From Altimarinus sp964500515 (GTDB lineage Bacteria > Patescibacteriota > Gracilibacteria > BD1-5 > UBA6164): 64,000 nt of DNA. The notes beneath the pieces were generated by a model. That model saw only the letters and a list, made by a program, of their open reading frames with translations, did not search any database and was not told the DNA's origin. A program made the translations under genes and the position numbers. Location: contig CAZCNE010000001.1 of the NCBI GenBank assembly GCA_964500515.1, forward strand, positions 124,001-188,000, read 5' to 3'. Shown piece after piece: positions 48,565 to 59,267 of the stretch (positions are counted from its first letter, which is position 1; every line of letters begins with the position of its first letter).

Positions 48565-50130
48565 TTAATTGTTAATTATACAATTTGGTCCAATTCATCC
48601 TACATTACAAAATCATTGTAAATCTTTGGTGCTACAATTAACAAAAGTTCATCAAGTTCTTATTCAATTACATTGCCAATACCAAGGTCATACTCAAGTT
48701 CAACTAATTGTTCAAGAAAAAGTTCATCTATCACAAAATCATTCTGTTGGAGGGGTCATACTTATAATACCATTTGCTGGTCAACATATAGGGTTTACAA
48801 TAGTATAACAATCAGAGTTTGTATGTCAAGTTCAAGCTCATTCACAATTCCATTTCCATCAATTTTTTGTATCTCAAACTAAATTTTTTAGTTTTCAATT
48901 TTTGCATAAAAGATTATCTTCAGATGGAAGATTATAAATTTCTTTTTGATAATAATTTTGTTCACATATTCATTTCACAATTGTATAACAATAAGAATTT
49001 TCTGCACTTGATCATAATCATTCACAAATCCATGACCATGTTTTATCTTCATTTTGTATTACTCAAGTTTTTGTTCAATTATAACAAGTTAATTGGTTAG
49101 AATTTTTTATATTTTCTTTTTGATGTGCATATCAACAAATTCATTTACTTCATTCACAAGTTTTTGAATTTGGATCCCATGCATATCATATATTACATTC
49201 AAATCAACACCAACCGTCTTTTTTATAAGCCCAAGTTTCAACTTCTGGTAACCAATTAGTTCAATCATAAGTTTGCAAAAATTTATCTCATCTTAATTTT
49301 ATAGTATTTCATGGAATTGTTCATTCACAAGCCTTATATCTACTCAATCATTCTCACATTATACAGTATTCGGGGTAGAGATTTCAATTATTGATCAAAT
49401 AATATCAATCTTTCATAACATGTCAAGCATTTTCTATAGTATAATCTTCACAAGAACTTCAAACTATTCAAGTTATGCTAGTTCAATACAATGTCTGTAA
49501 TAAATCAATTCATGCCAAAGTAATTATTTCTCTATCACTATATAAAGAAATATATTTTTCACTTGTTGAATCAATATTTAGTCAATTTGTTTGAATTGTA
49601 GCAATATTTTGGATAGGAATCATATTTAAATCATATAAAGTGCCAATTTTATCTCAATATGATTTAGGTATTTTATCAAATTTACTATTTAATAAATTAT
49701 TTTTAATTGTTTCAAGATTATTTGCTTTACTTTCTCAAACATTTTCAAAAAATGTAGATAACTGAATTTTATTTTTTCTTGAATTAATAGAATACGAAAA
49801 AACATCTCCATCAAGTTTTTTATCTTTGTTATCAAAAAAAGAAATATATTCCATAACTCAAGTTCATACATCTCATTGATAAGCTAATAATTCTCAAGAT
49901 AATGAAATTATTACCTTATTATCAGGCAATATAATTTTTCATTTTTCTTTTTCTGTTTCAAGTAAATTATATATAATAGAAAGCTGAGACAACCTAGATG
50001 AATCTCTAGATTTTGAAATATAATTTATATATGATAAATATGATATGGTCGACAATATTGAAATAATTATAATAATAATAATTAATTCAGTAAGAGTAAA
50101 AGCATTTTTTTGTTTATTAAACTTTACCAT
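48565..50130 (-). CDS. Large type IV pilin-like adhesin, 521 aa
   Basis: The prepilin signal reads KQKNAFTLTELIIIIIIISI and continues into a helix (YLSYINYISKSRDSSRLSQ). A beta-rich middle (about 80-300) is followed by a Cys/Trp-rich C-terminus. The last ~100 residues contain repeats of the type PICGPANG, GFCDRGTFSGTISG, GPWYWQCNG, TGGTFVNCS. This 'CGxANG...GPWxWxC.G..GG...C' unit occurs in large surface adhesins of many bacteria. The protein is probably a pilus-tip or surface adhesin. The gene heads the minus-strand block 48565-44234 together with the fibre genes. Confidence 0.87.
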
Positions 50131-50152
50131 TTTTGGTATTTTAAACTAAATA

Positions 50153-51166
50153 TTATTTCATAGGATACAAAAGTTTTGTATCAATAATTGTCCAATTATT
50201 ATTATTTTCTTTCAACAACTTATAAATTCAATCAAAATGCATAGCTCAATAAAGAACAAAAATTTTGCTGTGGTTTGATTCAATTAATTCATTTACTAAA
50301 TTTTTATTTCTTTCATCAAGTATTACATTAAATAATTCTGGATTTCAAATAGAGTCTATATTGTTTAGAATAATGCTATTGTTTTTAATAACAAAATTTA
50401 ACAAAGCTTTATTTATTTCAAGCATTAAAATTTTTTCTCTTTGAGTTAAATAAGTCAGGTATTTATTTATTTCACTACTTATATCAATAAATTCTAAATT
50501 TTTTGTTTGTTTTGATTTTGACTTTATTTTTTCTTCGTAAATTTGTATAATCCTACTCATATCTAAATCAATATTGAAATCACTATCATTTATTATTCAT
50601 AAAAAATCATCATTATTTTGGAAGCTAACTCAATAAAGTTCACTTAAATTTTTATATAAATCTGGAGAAAAATCAAGTCATAATGCTTGATTAAATTTTT
50701 TTAATGATTCTTCATTATCTACTTTTACTCATTCATAAAACAAAACTCAAGAATTGGCTTTAAATTCTTTTAAATCTTTTCTTACATTTTCATAAAAATT
50801 TTTATTTGCTATATGAATCATGCTCTGAAAAATAATTATTTTATTTCAGTTTGTTATAGCATATTGAGGCATTGAAGCAGGATACAAATAATTATTATAA
50901 TAAACAAAAACAAAAATTAAAAGTAAAATAGAATATATAAATAGACAAAACTTATAAATAAATAAGGGTAGGAAATTTATAAAATCTAAATATTTTTTGT
51001 TTCTAAATTTTTTCCACAAAAAATATAAAAAATAAAAAAATATAGAATACAATATGATATTTATAATACTTTTTATAAATCAAATTATTCATGATATATA
51101 AAAAATAGCACAAAGCAAAATCACCAACATCGAGTATCAAAGTATATAAGATTTTTTTATTTTCAT
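50153..51166 (-). CDS. TraB/GumN-like membrane protein
   Basis: This 337-residue protein has three to four N-terminal transmembrane segments (YILGYSMLVILLCAIFYISGIIGFI, IINIILYSIFFYFLYFLW, FCLFIYSILLLIFVFVYY). An outer or inner domain follows, with MIHIANKNFYENVRKDL, SGVLFYEGVKV and VLYGAMHFDGIYKLLKE. These match the TraB/GumN (Tiki-like) pattern of a first GxxH-type motif, an E-G-V segment and a terminal G-A-x-H. In PrgY/TraB relatives the family restrains or cleaves signalling peptides. The role here is unknown. It lies 22 nt upstream of the pilin gene and may be cotranscribed. Confidence 0.7.
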
Positions 51167-51243
51167 ATTTTTTAGATAAAAACTTTTATTTTATTTAAGT
51201 TTAACTATAATTGAAATAAATCAATTATTTTTTTAAAAAAATT

Positions 51244-51678
51244 ATGAAAAAAATAAAAATTCTTGCATTTATTTTCACTATTGCATTATTTAGCCAATCT
51301 TATTCTTCAAGTTCTTCAGATATAATCATAGACACTTGAAAAATTCCTTATTGTACAAGTTGAGAATGTGGTTTTGAAAAAGGTTTGAGTGATATCAAAA
51401 AAACTGTAAGTGATATAGAGAAATCTAAACCTTTATCTGTTTATGTACAAGATATAGTTATTTATCTTTTGAGTTTTGTTTCTATTGTTGCTGTTGTTTA
51501 TATAATTTATGCTTGATTTAGAGCAATATTGATGTCTTGATCTTGACAAGAAGAAGTATTTAAAAGACAGATGAAAACTATACTCAATGTTATTATATGA
51601 ATAATAATAATGTGGTTGGCATATCCGATTTTATTGTTTATTATCAAAATTTTAAACTGAGCAAGTAGCTTACAATAA
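51244..51678 (+). CDS. VirB2/TrbC-like two-helix membrane protein
   Basis: This 144-residue protein has a signal peptide ending QSYS, a short periplasmic-side segment with a Cys pair (IPYCTSGECGF), and two transmembrane helices. The helices are separated by a basic cytoplasmic loop (QDIVIYLLSFVSIVAVVYIIYAGFRAILM ... RQMKTILNVIIGIIIMWLAYPILLFII). This matches pilin subunits of type IV secretion (VirB2/TrbC) and the TM proteins common in CPR genomes. With the large ATPase at 37999 it hints at a partial secretion or conjugation-like system. A terminator follows. Confidence 0.65.
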
Positions 51679-51714
51679 AATAGATTAAAAATAAAATCAT
51701 ATAATTGTAAATTA

Positions 51715-51740
51715 AAAATACCAAGTTTTGTTGGTATTTT
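51715..51740 (+). terminator. Intrinsic terminator after the VirB2-like gene
   Basis: A 10-bp stem AAAATACCAA/TTGGTATTTT with a 6-nt loop is followed by a T run. It separates the VirB2-like gene from the pilus assembly operon. Confidence 0.82.
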
Positions 51741-51800
51741 TTTTTGTTATATATTTTATATATGTTATAATGCTTTTGTAGTATTAATTAATTTTTTTTT

Positions 51801-52316
51801 ATGGCATTATATGAATGAAAACAAAAAACTGACAATTTAAGAAAATTTTCATACTTTTTGTTTGTGATTAGTTTATTGATTTTTATTGCTTTGTTTATTT
51901 TTAATATAAATATTGAAAACAAAATTCAAGATTTAGATAATCAAGTTATTGAGATAAATAAATCAACAAAAATCTTGAAAGAAGACAGAAATATTCAGAC
52001 ATACATATTACTTGAAAAAAACAAAAAATTGCTTCAAGATTTAGAAAAAAAATCTCAAATAACAAAATTTATTTCTCATTTAGATGAAATTCAAGATCAA
52101 TATTGAATTATATTTGATTGATTTAATTACAATAATTGAATCGTTTCTACTCAAGTAAATGTTCCTTTTTCTTCAAATACACTTGCTTCTAGTAAAGTAT
52201 CATATTTTATAAAAAACTACAGAGCATCTTCTTGATCATTATTTGATTTAGAATATATAAACTCATTTAATTGAGCTGATAACATAGTTTTTAATGTAAA
52301 TTTTAAAATAAAATAA
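51801..52316 (+). CDS. PilN-like pilus assembly membrane protein
   Basis: This 171-residue protein has a short cytoplasmic start (MALYEGKQKTDNLRKF) and one transmembrane helix (SYFLFVISLLIFIALFIFNI). A coiled coil follows (DLDNQVIEINKSTKILKEDR, LEKNKKLLQDLEKKSQI), then a small ferredoxin-like outer domain. This is the topology of PilN, the inner-membrane alignment protein of type IV pili. No sequence signature clinches it. It is followed by a protein of the same topology and PilC, which is the usual PilN-PilO-PilC order. Confidence 0.65.
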
Positions 52317-52333
52317 TTTTTAAAAATATAATT

Positions 52334-52870
52334 ATGCAATTTAATAATCAAAACAAACTTATATCTTATTTTTTTATAGTTTTATCGATTTTTATAATTC
52401 TTTTTTTGACAAAAGATTCTTATTTTAAACTAAAGGAAAATATGGATAATTTGTCTGAAAAAAATAATGAATATACAGAGCAACAGGAATTATTGAAAAA
52501 GCTGAATTTGATAAAAGAAAACAAGGAATTATCAAAAACAGTTAAACCTTATATTCACGAAATGAAAGAAAACGAAATTTTGGATCATTTTTATTGACAA
52601 GTAAAAAATAATAGTTTTTGAAGTGGATATGTTGTTTTAAATTGAATAAATTTAGAAAAGTGATCAAAAAATGAATATTGATTCAATGAAGGGAAGATAA
52701 ATTTAAGTTTGATTGTTTCTGATAACCATGAACTTTATAAAATGCTTAATTTTATAACTTGACCAAGTTTAAAGTATAAATTTTTTATGGATAATTTTAA
52801 TTTTTCTTATAATAAAGATAGTAAATCTTGATATCAAGTAAATATACCAATAAAAGTTTTTTATAAATAA
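52334..52870 (+). CDS. PilO-like pilus assembly membrane protein
   Basis: This 178-residue protein has one N-terminal transmembrane helix (LISYFFIVLSIFIILFLTKD), a coiled coil with EQQELLKKLNLIKENKELS, and a C-terminal alpha/beta domain (GKINLSLIVSDNHELYKMLNFITG ... YQVNIPIKVFY). The last segment resembles the PilO ferredoxin-like half. It starts 17 nt after the PilN-like gene and ends 9 nt before pilC, so all three are surely one operon. PilM, which normally binds PilN, is not in the window. Confidence 0.65.
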
Positions 52871-52879
52871 TAAAATATA

Positions 52880-53992
52880 ATGTTTAATTTCAAGAAAAAT
52901 AAAAAAGATATTTTAGAGTCAAATGATAGTTTTTATATATTAAAAAAAGTTTCTTTAGTTGATAAATATAATTTTTACGATTATATATGAATGATGATTG
53001 ACTGATGAGTATCTATTTGAGAAGCTCTTTCTTCAGTAATTTTTAAAATTGATAATTTATTTTTTGCTAGCAAAATAAATGAATTAAAAACATATATAGT
53101 AAGCTGAGATTCTTTTAGTAAATCAATGAAAAAAATTCCTTCTATTTTTTCTCCCCAAGAAATAGCAATAATTGAATCTTGAGAATCAAGTTGAGATTTA
53201 CATAATGCTTTTTTGAGATTAAGTGAAGACTTGAAAAGAACTCATAATTTGCATTTAAAAATAAAAACAGCCTTAACTTATCCAACAATTATTTTAGTTT
53301 TTTTATTAATTGCTGTTTTGCTTGTATTAACATATGTTATACCTTCTATATTACCTGTTTTTACAAATAGTTGAGTTGAACTACCATTTGCAACAAAACT
53401 ACTTATATGATTATCAAATTTTATAGTAAACAACTTTTTTCTTTTATTTTTACTTTTTTTACTCTTAATAATTTCTTTTTTAATCTACAAAAATACTGAT
53501 AAATGAAAATATATGATTTCAAATTTTTTATTGAATTTTCCGATTGTATGAAGTGTTTATAAAAATTATTTATTATCTTTGTTTGCCTCAAATTTTTGAT
53601 CATTAACTTCATCATGAGTATCAATTATAAAGTCATTTAATTTATCTTCAAAAACTTTAAATAATTTAGAGTATGAAAAAGTTATTCAAGATATTATAAA
53701 AAAAATTTCTCAGGGAAGTAAAATTACGGATGCTATGCAAGAAGTAGATAAAAAATGATTTTATTTCCCAATAGATTTTATTCAACTTTTTTCTGTTTGA
53801 GAAAAAACTGCTTCTATTTGAATAGTCTCAAAAAAAATAAGTAATCAATATTCTATTGAAGTTGATAATTCGTTATCAAGTCTAACAAAATGGATAGAAC
53901 CAATTGCAATTTTAATTGCTTGATTTTTTGTTTTATGGTTTGCTTTTGCTATATTTTGAGCGATTTTAAAGGTAACCCAAACTGTTGGATAA
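52880..53992 (+). CDS. pilC: Type IV pilus inner-membrane platform protein PilC
   Basis: This 370-residue type II secretion F-domain protein has two repeats of the GspF fold, each with helical cytoplasmic segments and a transmembrane anchor. Conserved stretches include MMIDGGVSIGEALSSV, EIAIIESGESSGDLHNAFLRL, RTHNLHLKIKTALTYPTIIL and FSVGEKTASIGIVSKKISNQY. The final helix reads WIEPIAILIAGFFVLWFAFAIFGAI. It anchors the assembly motor and pilin. The ATPases PilB and PilT are not in the window, so the operon is incomplete here. Confidence 0.93.
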
Positions 53993-54001
53993 ACAAAAAA
54001 G

Positions 54002-54041
54002 TGATAAAACAAAAAAAATATAAAAAGAATAAAAGTTAAAG
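54002..54041. repeat. 8-nt-period AT repeat downstream of pilC
   Basis: Units TGATAAAA, CAAAAAAA, ATATAAAA, AGAATAAA and AGTTAAAG follow in register. It resembles the arrays upstream of minus-strand genes, but here no minus-strand gene follows. It lies between pilC and the first prepilin gene. Confidence 0.5.
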
Positions 54042-54134
54042 CAGGCTCATACAATATATTTATATTTTAAAATCTAAAAATATTTTGAAATAAGTAAAAA
54101 AGATATATAATTTAACAAATTTTATCTTTTTTTT

Positions 54135-54707
54135 ATGTTTAATAACAAAAATAAAGCATTTACACTAATTGAGCTTATGATTGCTATTGCAATTATTGCT
54201 ATTATTTTTGTTCCATGATTTATAAATTATGCTTATATACAAAATAAATCTAATTTAAAACTTACATCAAAGGATATATCTCAATCTTTGTATAATGCTA
54301 GAAATATGGCAATAAATTGATTTGATTCTAGTAGTTGAAATTTATCTATTTGAGTTTATTTTGATAATAGAGAAAATAATAAAAATAAACTATTATTTTA
54401 TTCATATCCGTTTGATTTAGATATAGAAAATACTGATTTATTAAATTATTCTGATAAAAAATTTATAAAAGAAGTAGATTTTTATAAATGAGTTGAATTA
54501 AAAAATGTAGAATGAAAAGATAAATTTTTATTTTTATTTAATGCTATTTCTGGATCTTGAAATTATTATTATTGGGATTCAAATAATGATATGAAGTCAT
54601 TTTCTTGAAAAACTATTGATATAAAAATATCTTTTTGATGAACTGATTCTAAAGCCTTGACAAAAAATATAGTTTATGTAGTTTGAACCAATATTGTGGA
54701 TTATTAA
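54135..54707 (+). CDS. Minor prepilin, GspH/FimT-like
   Basis: This 190-residue protein has a prepilin leader and helix NKNKAFTLIELMIAIAIIAIIFVPGFINYAYI with Glu+5. SKDISQSLYNARNMAINGF matches the 'l...l..aRs.Ai..' helix of GspH/FimT. A beta-rich C-terminal domain follows (NLSIGVYFDNRENNKNKLLFY, KTIDIKISFGGTDS, NIVYVVGTNIVDY). It would prime pilus assembly or sit at the tip. It begins the run of four minor prepilins, with 15, 1 and 2 nt between successive genes. Confidence 0.85.
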
Positions 54708-54722
54708 TTATTTATAATTTTC

Positions 54723-55352
54723 ATGAAAACAAAAAAAAATTGATTTTCAATTATAGAAATAATTATTTGAATTTTTATATTTTCTATTTGATTAACTAGC
54801 ATTTATTTGATTATTACATCAAGTTTAAATATAAATGAATATAATAAAAATCAAATCATAGCATCAAATTTAGCTAGAGAATGACTAGAATTAGCTGTAA
54901 ATTTAAGAGATTCAAATTACAAAACTCTTCATCAATGGAATTCTATAAATCCAAATTTAGAAAGGAATTTTAATGATTTAGAAAATAAAATTAATACTTG
55001 ATCTTATTATAAAATTGAGCTTGATTATTCTTCGATTTATCCTGCATTTTCTGTAAAACTTGAAAAAATACAAGAATTTAGAGAATGAAAAGCTTATTTG
55101 TGAACAAATATGATGGATTATGAACTTTGTCTTGATAATGATTGAAAATATGTTCATAATTGTTGACAAGACAACAAAAAATCAAATTTTTATAGATATG
55201 TGAAATTCAATGAATTAAAATATAAAAATAGAGATTGAGAAGTTATAATTATTCCTAATTCATACAAACTTGTTTCTAAAGTTATTTGGTATAAAAGGTG
55301 ATATCATGAAATTATTATTGAAACAATTTTAACTGATTACAAAAAATTTTAA
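54723..55352 (+). CDS. Minor prepilin, PilV/GspI-like
   Basis: This 209-residue protein has a leader and helix MKTKKNGFSIIEIIIGIFIFSIGLTSIYLII. The 'GFSIIE' core and the following ASNLAREGLELAVNLRDSNY (family: 'A..LA.eglE....lRn') place it with PilV-like minor pilins. The globular part has two cysteines (ELCLDNDGKYVHNCGQ) that may form a loop. The stop is separated from the next start by a single base, indicating translational coupling. The prepilin Gly before Phe is encoded by TGA. Confidence 0.85.
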
Positions 55353-55353
55353 T

Positions 55354-55938
55354 ATGAAAAATTTAAGAAAAAATGCCTTTACTTTAGTTGAAATAATAGT
55401 TGCTGTTACTATATTTTCAATTATTACTATTTCAATTATATCTATTTTTATAAATACTTCACAAATTTCTGCAAAAATCGATATAAATAGATTGATGCAA
55501 GAAAATTCAAAAAATATAATTGAGACAATTGCTGAAGATTTGCTTAATTGACAAATTCCTCAATGTTCAGAAAGTTCTGATACAAGTTTATGTATTTGAG
55601 AAGAAAAGATGCTTGTTTGACAAGAATTAAAATTGTGAGAAAATCACTATTATTTAGCTATAAAAGATGATTTATTGGATGAATTTATTAAAATTAATTC
55701 GCTAGAAGAATGTGAAAATAAACAATGTTTTTTATTGAAAAATGGAGATATTTTATCAAATTCTTATGTAAAAATCAAGAAATTACAATTTACTTTATTT
55801 ACAGAACATATTCCAAAATTACAAATAAATATGATATTATCACCGATGTCAAAAAAATGAATTCCAGAAAATTTGATAAAACAAAATGAAATAAATATTC
55901 AAACTACTCTTAGTACAAATTTAATGATTAATAATTAG
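55354..55938 (+). CDS. Minor prepilin, PilW/GspJ-like
   Basis: This 194-residue protein has an N-terminus NLRKNAFTLVEIIVAVTIFSIITISIISIF with Glu+5. A helix SQISAKIDINRLMQENSKNIIETIAEDL follows, as in PilW/GspJ proteins where 'R....N' leads into the globular domain. Four cysteines lie in the middle (CSESSDTSLC, CENKQC). It is the third of four consecutive minor prepilins and probably forms the initiation complex with the neighbours, as GspH-I-J-K do in type II secretion. Confidence 0.83.
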
Positions 55939-55940
55939 CT

Positions 55941-56738
55941 ATGAAAAAAAATAATAAATGATATTCTATAATCATAATTATTATAATAATCGGTTTTTTA
56001 CTTGCCTTAACTTGAGCGATTTATAAGTTGGTTTTAGTTGAATTAAATGATAATAGATGAAGATACAGTTATTTAAAAGCAAATTATGCTTCAAAATGAG
56101 CTTGAGAACTTGCTATGCTTATGATAAAAGAAAAATGATATTGATATGATCAAGAAATAATATTTGATAAAAATAATCCTATTTCAAATATATTAAATTT
56201 TGAAAACAATAAAAATAATCCTTTGATTTCATATAATATAAACTCAAAAATTTCTAATTATACTTGAAGTATATGAAGTTTATGATATGATATTATTCCA
56301 CTTTTTTATATTGATGATTCTTGATCTTGACAAATTTTGGATTTAGAATTATCAGTAAATGATTGAAATGAAGATAAATTATCTTGGAATTTAATTAGTA
56401 AAAATTCTTGATTATCTTGAATTTGAAATTTTTCTTGAGATAGTTCTTGAATTATAAAAGAATTATGACAAGAAGATTATGATTTTATTATAGGAGAAAA
56501 AACTCTAAAAAATTTTTTAAATGAAAATAAATTAAATTATAATTACTTGATTTTATTTAACTCTGATAGTGAAAAGTCAATTATTTATAATTTAGATTGA
56601 AAAAACAAGTTTTTTTCGAAACCAAGAACAGAAATTTATGCTTGAGCAAAAATTTCATGATATAAGCAAAGTATTAGCATAAAATACAACAATACAGAGT
56701 ATTTATGATTGTTAAAATATTCGATTTTTGACAAGTAA
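55941..56738 (+). CDS. PilX/GspK-like pilus assembly protein
   Basis: This 265-residue protein begins MKKNNKGYSIIIIIIIIGFLLALTGAIYKLV. The region resembles a prepilin helix but lacks Glu+5, as GspK and PilX-type proteins do. KANYASKGAGELAMLMIKEKGYGY fits the 'a..A..aGlE.a...l' helix of PilX. The rest is beta-rich with repeated Gly-Ser (TGA) turns. It closes the minor-prepilin run, consistent with a tip-complex role. No clear terminator follows, only an A/T-rich region before the HU promoter. Confidence 0.78.
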
Positions 56739-56772
56739 AAAGCATTTTTCTCAAAAAAAGTGAAAAAAAAAC

Positions 56773-56800
56773 TTGAAATTCTTTTTTTCTTTGCTATATT
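56773..56800 (+). promoter_or_regulatory. Promoter of the HU gene
   Basis: TTGAAA (56773-56778) and TATATT (56795-56800) are separated by 16 bp. The HU start codon is 34 nt downstream. Confidence 0.65.
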
Positions 56801-56834
56801 TTAAGTGTTTTTATTTTATAACTAACTAAAAACT

Positions 56835-57107
56835 ATGAAAAAACAAGATTTTATAAAAGCAGTTGCTGCTAAAGCTGGTCTTAGTCAAGATGCAGTTTCT
56901 AAAGTATTAGCGTCTCAAATAGATGTTATCACTTCTGAACTAAAAGCTGGAAGAGATGTAAATATTACAGGTTTCTGAGCTTTTAAAATTTCTAAAAGAG
57001 CAGCAAGAAATTGAGTTAATCCAAGAACTGGAGCTCCAATTAAAATCCCTGCTATGAAATCACCAGTATTTAGAGCTTGAAAAACTTTAAAAGAAAGTGT
57101 TAGATAA
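56835..57107 (+). CDS. hup: HU-family DNA-binding protein
   Basis: This 90-residue nucleoid protein starts MKKQDFIKAVAAKAGLSQDAV. The core GRDVNITGFGAFKISKRAARNGVNPRTGAPIKIPA contains the DNA-clamping arm with the conserved Pro in NPRTG, and the protein ends GKTLKESVR. Length and all hallmarks are those of HU/IHF. Three of its seven glycines are TGA. It bends and compacts DNA and probably is abundant. It has its own promoter and a terminator behind it. Confidence 0.96.
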
Positions 57108-57121
57108 TTTTATCACAATAT

Positions 57122-57155
57122 AAATAAAGGGCTTTATTAAATAAAGTCCTTTATT
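57122..57155 (+). terminator. Intrinsic terminator after HU
   Basis: An imperfect 14-bp inverted repeat of AATAAAGGGCTTTA type has GGGC/GTCC at its centre and T residues after it, 15 nt past the HU stop. Confidence 0.7.
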
Positions 57156-57214
57156 TATTGATTTTTTTCAATAAATAATATATTATTATATTGTATCAAT
57201 ATTATATTTATTTT

Positions 57215-57748
57215 ATGAAAAAGATTATAATTGATAATTTAGATAAAATCGAAACTTATCAAAAATATATTATTGAAGACTTTAAAAAAGAAAAGCAATT
57301 AAATATTGAATTGCATTTTGAGTCTGATTTTTTAAATACAAATATAATTAGAGATTTTATTTCTTTTTTATGTGATTGAATTTGAATTGAAGCATTACAA
57401 AAGTTTAAAATCATTTTAGTTGTGGATGAATTAAATAACAATGCAATTGAATATTGAAGTAAAAACTGAGAAATAAATAAACTTAGATTCAAAGTGACTA
57501 ATCATTGAAAAAATATATTATTTCTTGAAGTTGAAGATACTTGAAATTGAGCATTTCATAAAACTGCAAGCGAAATGATAGATATAGAAAAACAAAAGAT
57601 TATTGCGGGCTTCAATAATTGAATTATTAGATGAAGATGATTACTAATTGTAAAAAATATAGTCGATAAATTGTACTTTCGAGATTCTATAACTTGATGA
57701 CTAATAGTTTGAGTTGAAAAAAATATAAAATTACAAAAAAATTGATAA
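57215..57748 (+). CDS. Anti-sigma-type histidine-kinase-like ATPase (RsbW/SpoIIAB family)
   Basis: This 177-residue protein has a GHKL ATPase fold without a histidine-phosphotransfer domain. The N box is LVVDELNNNAIEYGSKNG (family: 'ElltNAv.HG'), the G1 box is VEDTGNGAF (D-x-G-x-G) and the G2 box is GRGLLIVKNIVDKLYF. These match HATPase_c_2 proteins such as RsbW, which bind sigma factors and phosphorylate STAS antagonists. No STAS protein or sigma factor is adjacent. The PP2C-like protein at 42266 could belong to the same type of switch, which is inference only. The last coding residue before TAA is a TGA glycine. Confidence 0.82.
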
Positions 57749-57787
57749 AAAAAAAGATTTATATAGAATTGAATAAATCTTTTTTTT
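57747..57787 (+). terminator. Intrinsic terminator after the anti-sigma-like gene
   Basis: AAAAAAAAAGATTTA pairs with TAAATCTTTTTTT around a 12-nt loop. It overlaps the stop codon of the preceding gene and ends 12 nt before the ATG of the FtsQ-like gene. Confidence 0.7.
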
Positions 57788-57798
57788 ATTATATACAA

Positions 57799-58794
57799 AT
57801 GCTTAAAAAAACTATAAAAAATATAAAAAATAAATTTGAGAAAAAAAAATTTAAAGAAGATATAAAAAAACAGAAAAGAAAAATTTTTATTGATTTAAAT
57901 AAAAATGATAAAAGCTTTAAGAAAAGAAAAAAACTTAGTATAAAAATACCAAATTTATCAAAATTTAAAATTAAATTTACAAAAAAACATTTATATATTG
58001 GCTTAAGTTTATCTTTTATTTTATTATTATGTTTTTTGTTTTTATTTATTTTTAGTCCATTTTTTTATATTTCTAAAATAGATATTAGTATTGACAAAGA
58101 TTCAGAAAATTTAATTAATTTAGATTTAGCGTATAATTCTGTAAAATCAATTAGAAATAAAAATATATTATTTACAGAAAAATCTGAAATTGAAGAATTA
58201 GTTAATAATTGGCAAAAAAATATAGTTAAAATATCAATAAATAAAAATATTTTTAAATGAAGTATAAAAATAAAATTATATTCAAGCAAAGCATTATATA
58301 AGACAAATTATATGAACCATAATTATTTTATTACAAATAATTGAGTTTTTATTCCTGCTAAAAATACAAATATAGCTTGATTAAAAGAATTAAAATTGTC
58401 TTTATCTGATAATAATATAAATTTTATTGATTATAAAATTATTTTAGATGAAAAAAATTTAAATAAAATAATTGAAATAACTGAAAAATTATCTAAAAAT
58501 ATTAACTCAATAAGTATTTGAAATATATATTATTTTGTTAAGGAAAGGGAAGTTCATATAGATGTAAACAATGATTTAAAACTAATATTTGATTTAGAAG
58601 CAAATTTGGATGAACAAATTATGAAAATTGTAGTTTTTGTAAAAGAATACATTAATATAACAAAAGATGACTCTATAAATTATATAGATTTAAGAATATA
58701 TAATAAAGTATTTTTTTGTGAAAATATCAATAAATGAGTTTGTCAAAACAACTTAAAATATATTTATCCTTTGTACAATGAAAAAAATAAGTAA
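57799..58794 (+). CDS. FtsQ/DivIB-like cell-division protein
   Basis: This 331-residue bitopic membrane protein has a very basic cytoplasmic tail of about 75 residues (rich in KKKFKEDIKKQKRKIF). A single transmembrane helix (YIGLSLSFILLLCFLFLFIFS) is followed directly by a POTRA-like start (PFFYISKIDISID) and a beta domain with NILFTEKSEIEELV and TNNGVFIPA. This is the FtsQ layout, with the usual 'G.v'-type motif around NNGVF. The ATG at 57799 is chosen over an earlier TTG because the TTG lies inside the terminator hairpin. It overlaps lspA by 17 nt. Confidence 0.7.
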
Positions 58795-59233
58795 TTCAAG
58801 TATTTTACAAATCATTCTTTTATTTTTTTTAGTATTTGTAGATTTTTTTACAAAATATCTGTGAGACTTATATCTTGTTTGAAAAAAAATAAATATTATA
58901 TGAGATTTTTTTTATTTATCTTTGCATAAAAACCCTTGAATTGCTTTTAGTATTTCTCTTCCTTACATCAAAATAATAACAATAATTTTAATTTTATTTT
59001 TAATTTATTATTTTTTTAGATTTGAGAAAAATAAAAACAATATATTTATAAATATTTCATTTATTTTTATTATTTCTTGAGCAATTTGAAATGCTTGGGA
59101 AAGAATCTTTTTTTGAGAAGTTACTGATTTTTTTTGAATAAAATATTTTTCAGTGTTTAATTTTGCAGATATTTATATCAATATATGAATAATACTGTAT
59201 TTATTCATTATTTTTTTGAAAAAAGATAATTAA
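58778..59233 (+). CDS. lspA: Lipoprotein signal peptidase
   Basis: This 151-residue membrane aspartyl protease cleaves prolipoproteins before the lipidated Cys. Four transmembrane helices are present. The catalytic motifs are NPGIAFSI, SGAIGNAWERIFFGEVTDFF and VFNFADIYINIGI, containing the two catalytic Asp (in VTDF and FADI). It could process the predicted lipoprotein at 31389. Its start codon lies inside the FtsQ-like gene, so translation is probably coupled. The glycine of GNAWER and others are TGA. Confidence 0.95.
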
Positions 59234-59267
59234 TGTAGTATAATAAATAATATAATTAACAAAAATT

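Noticed and set aside
57742..57798. Upstream TTG start for the FtsQ-like gene
   Set aside because: It lies inside the terminator hairpin of the preceding gene, and the ATG at 57799 gives a normal cytoplasmic tail.
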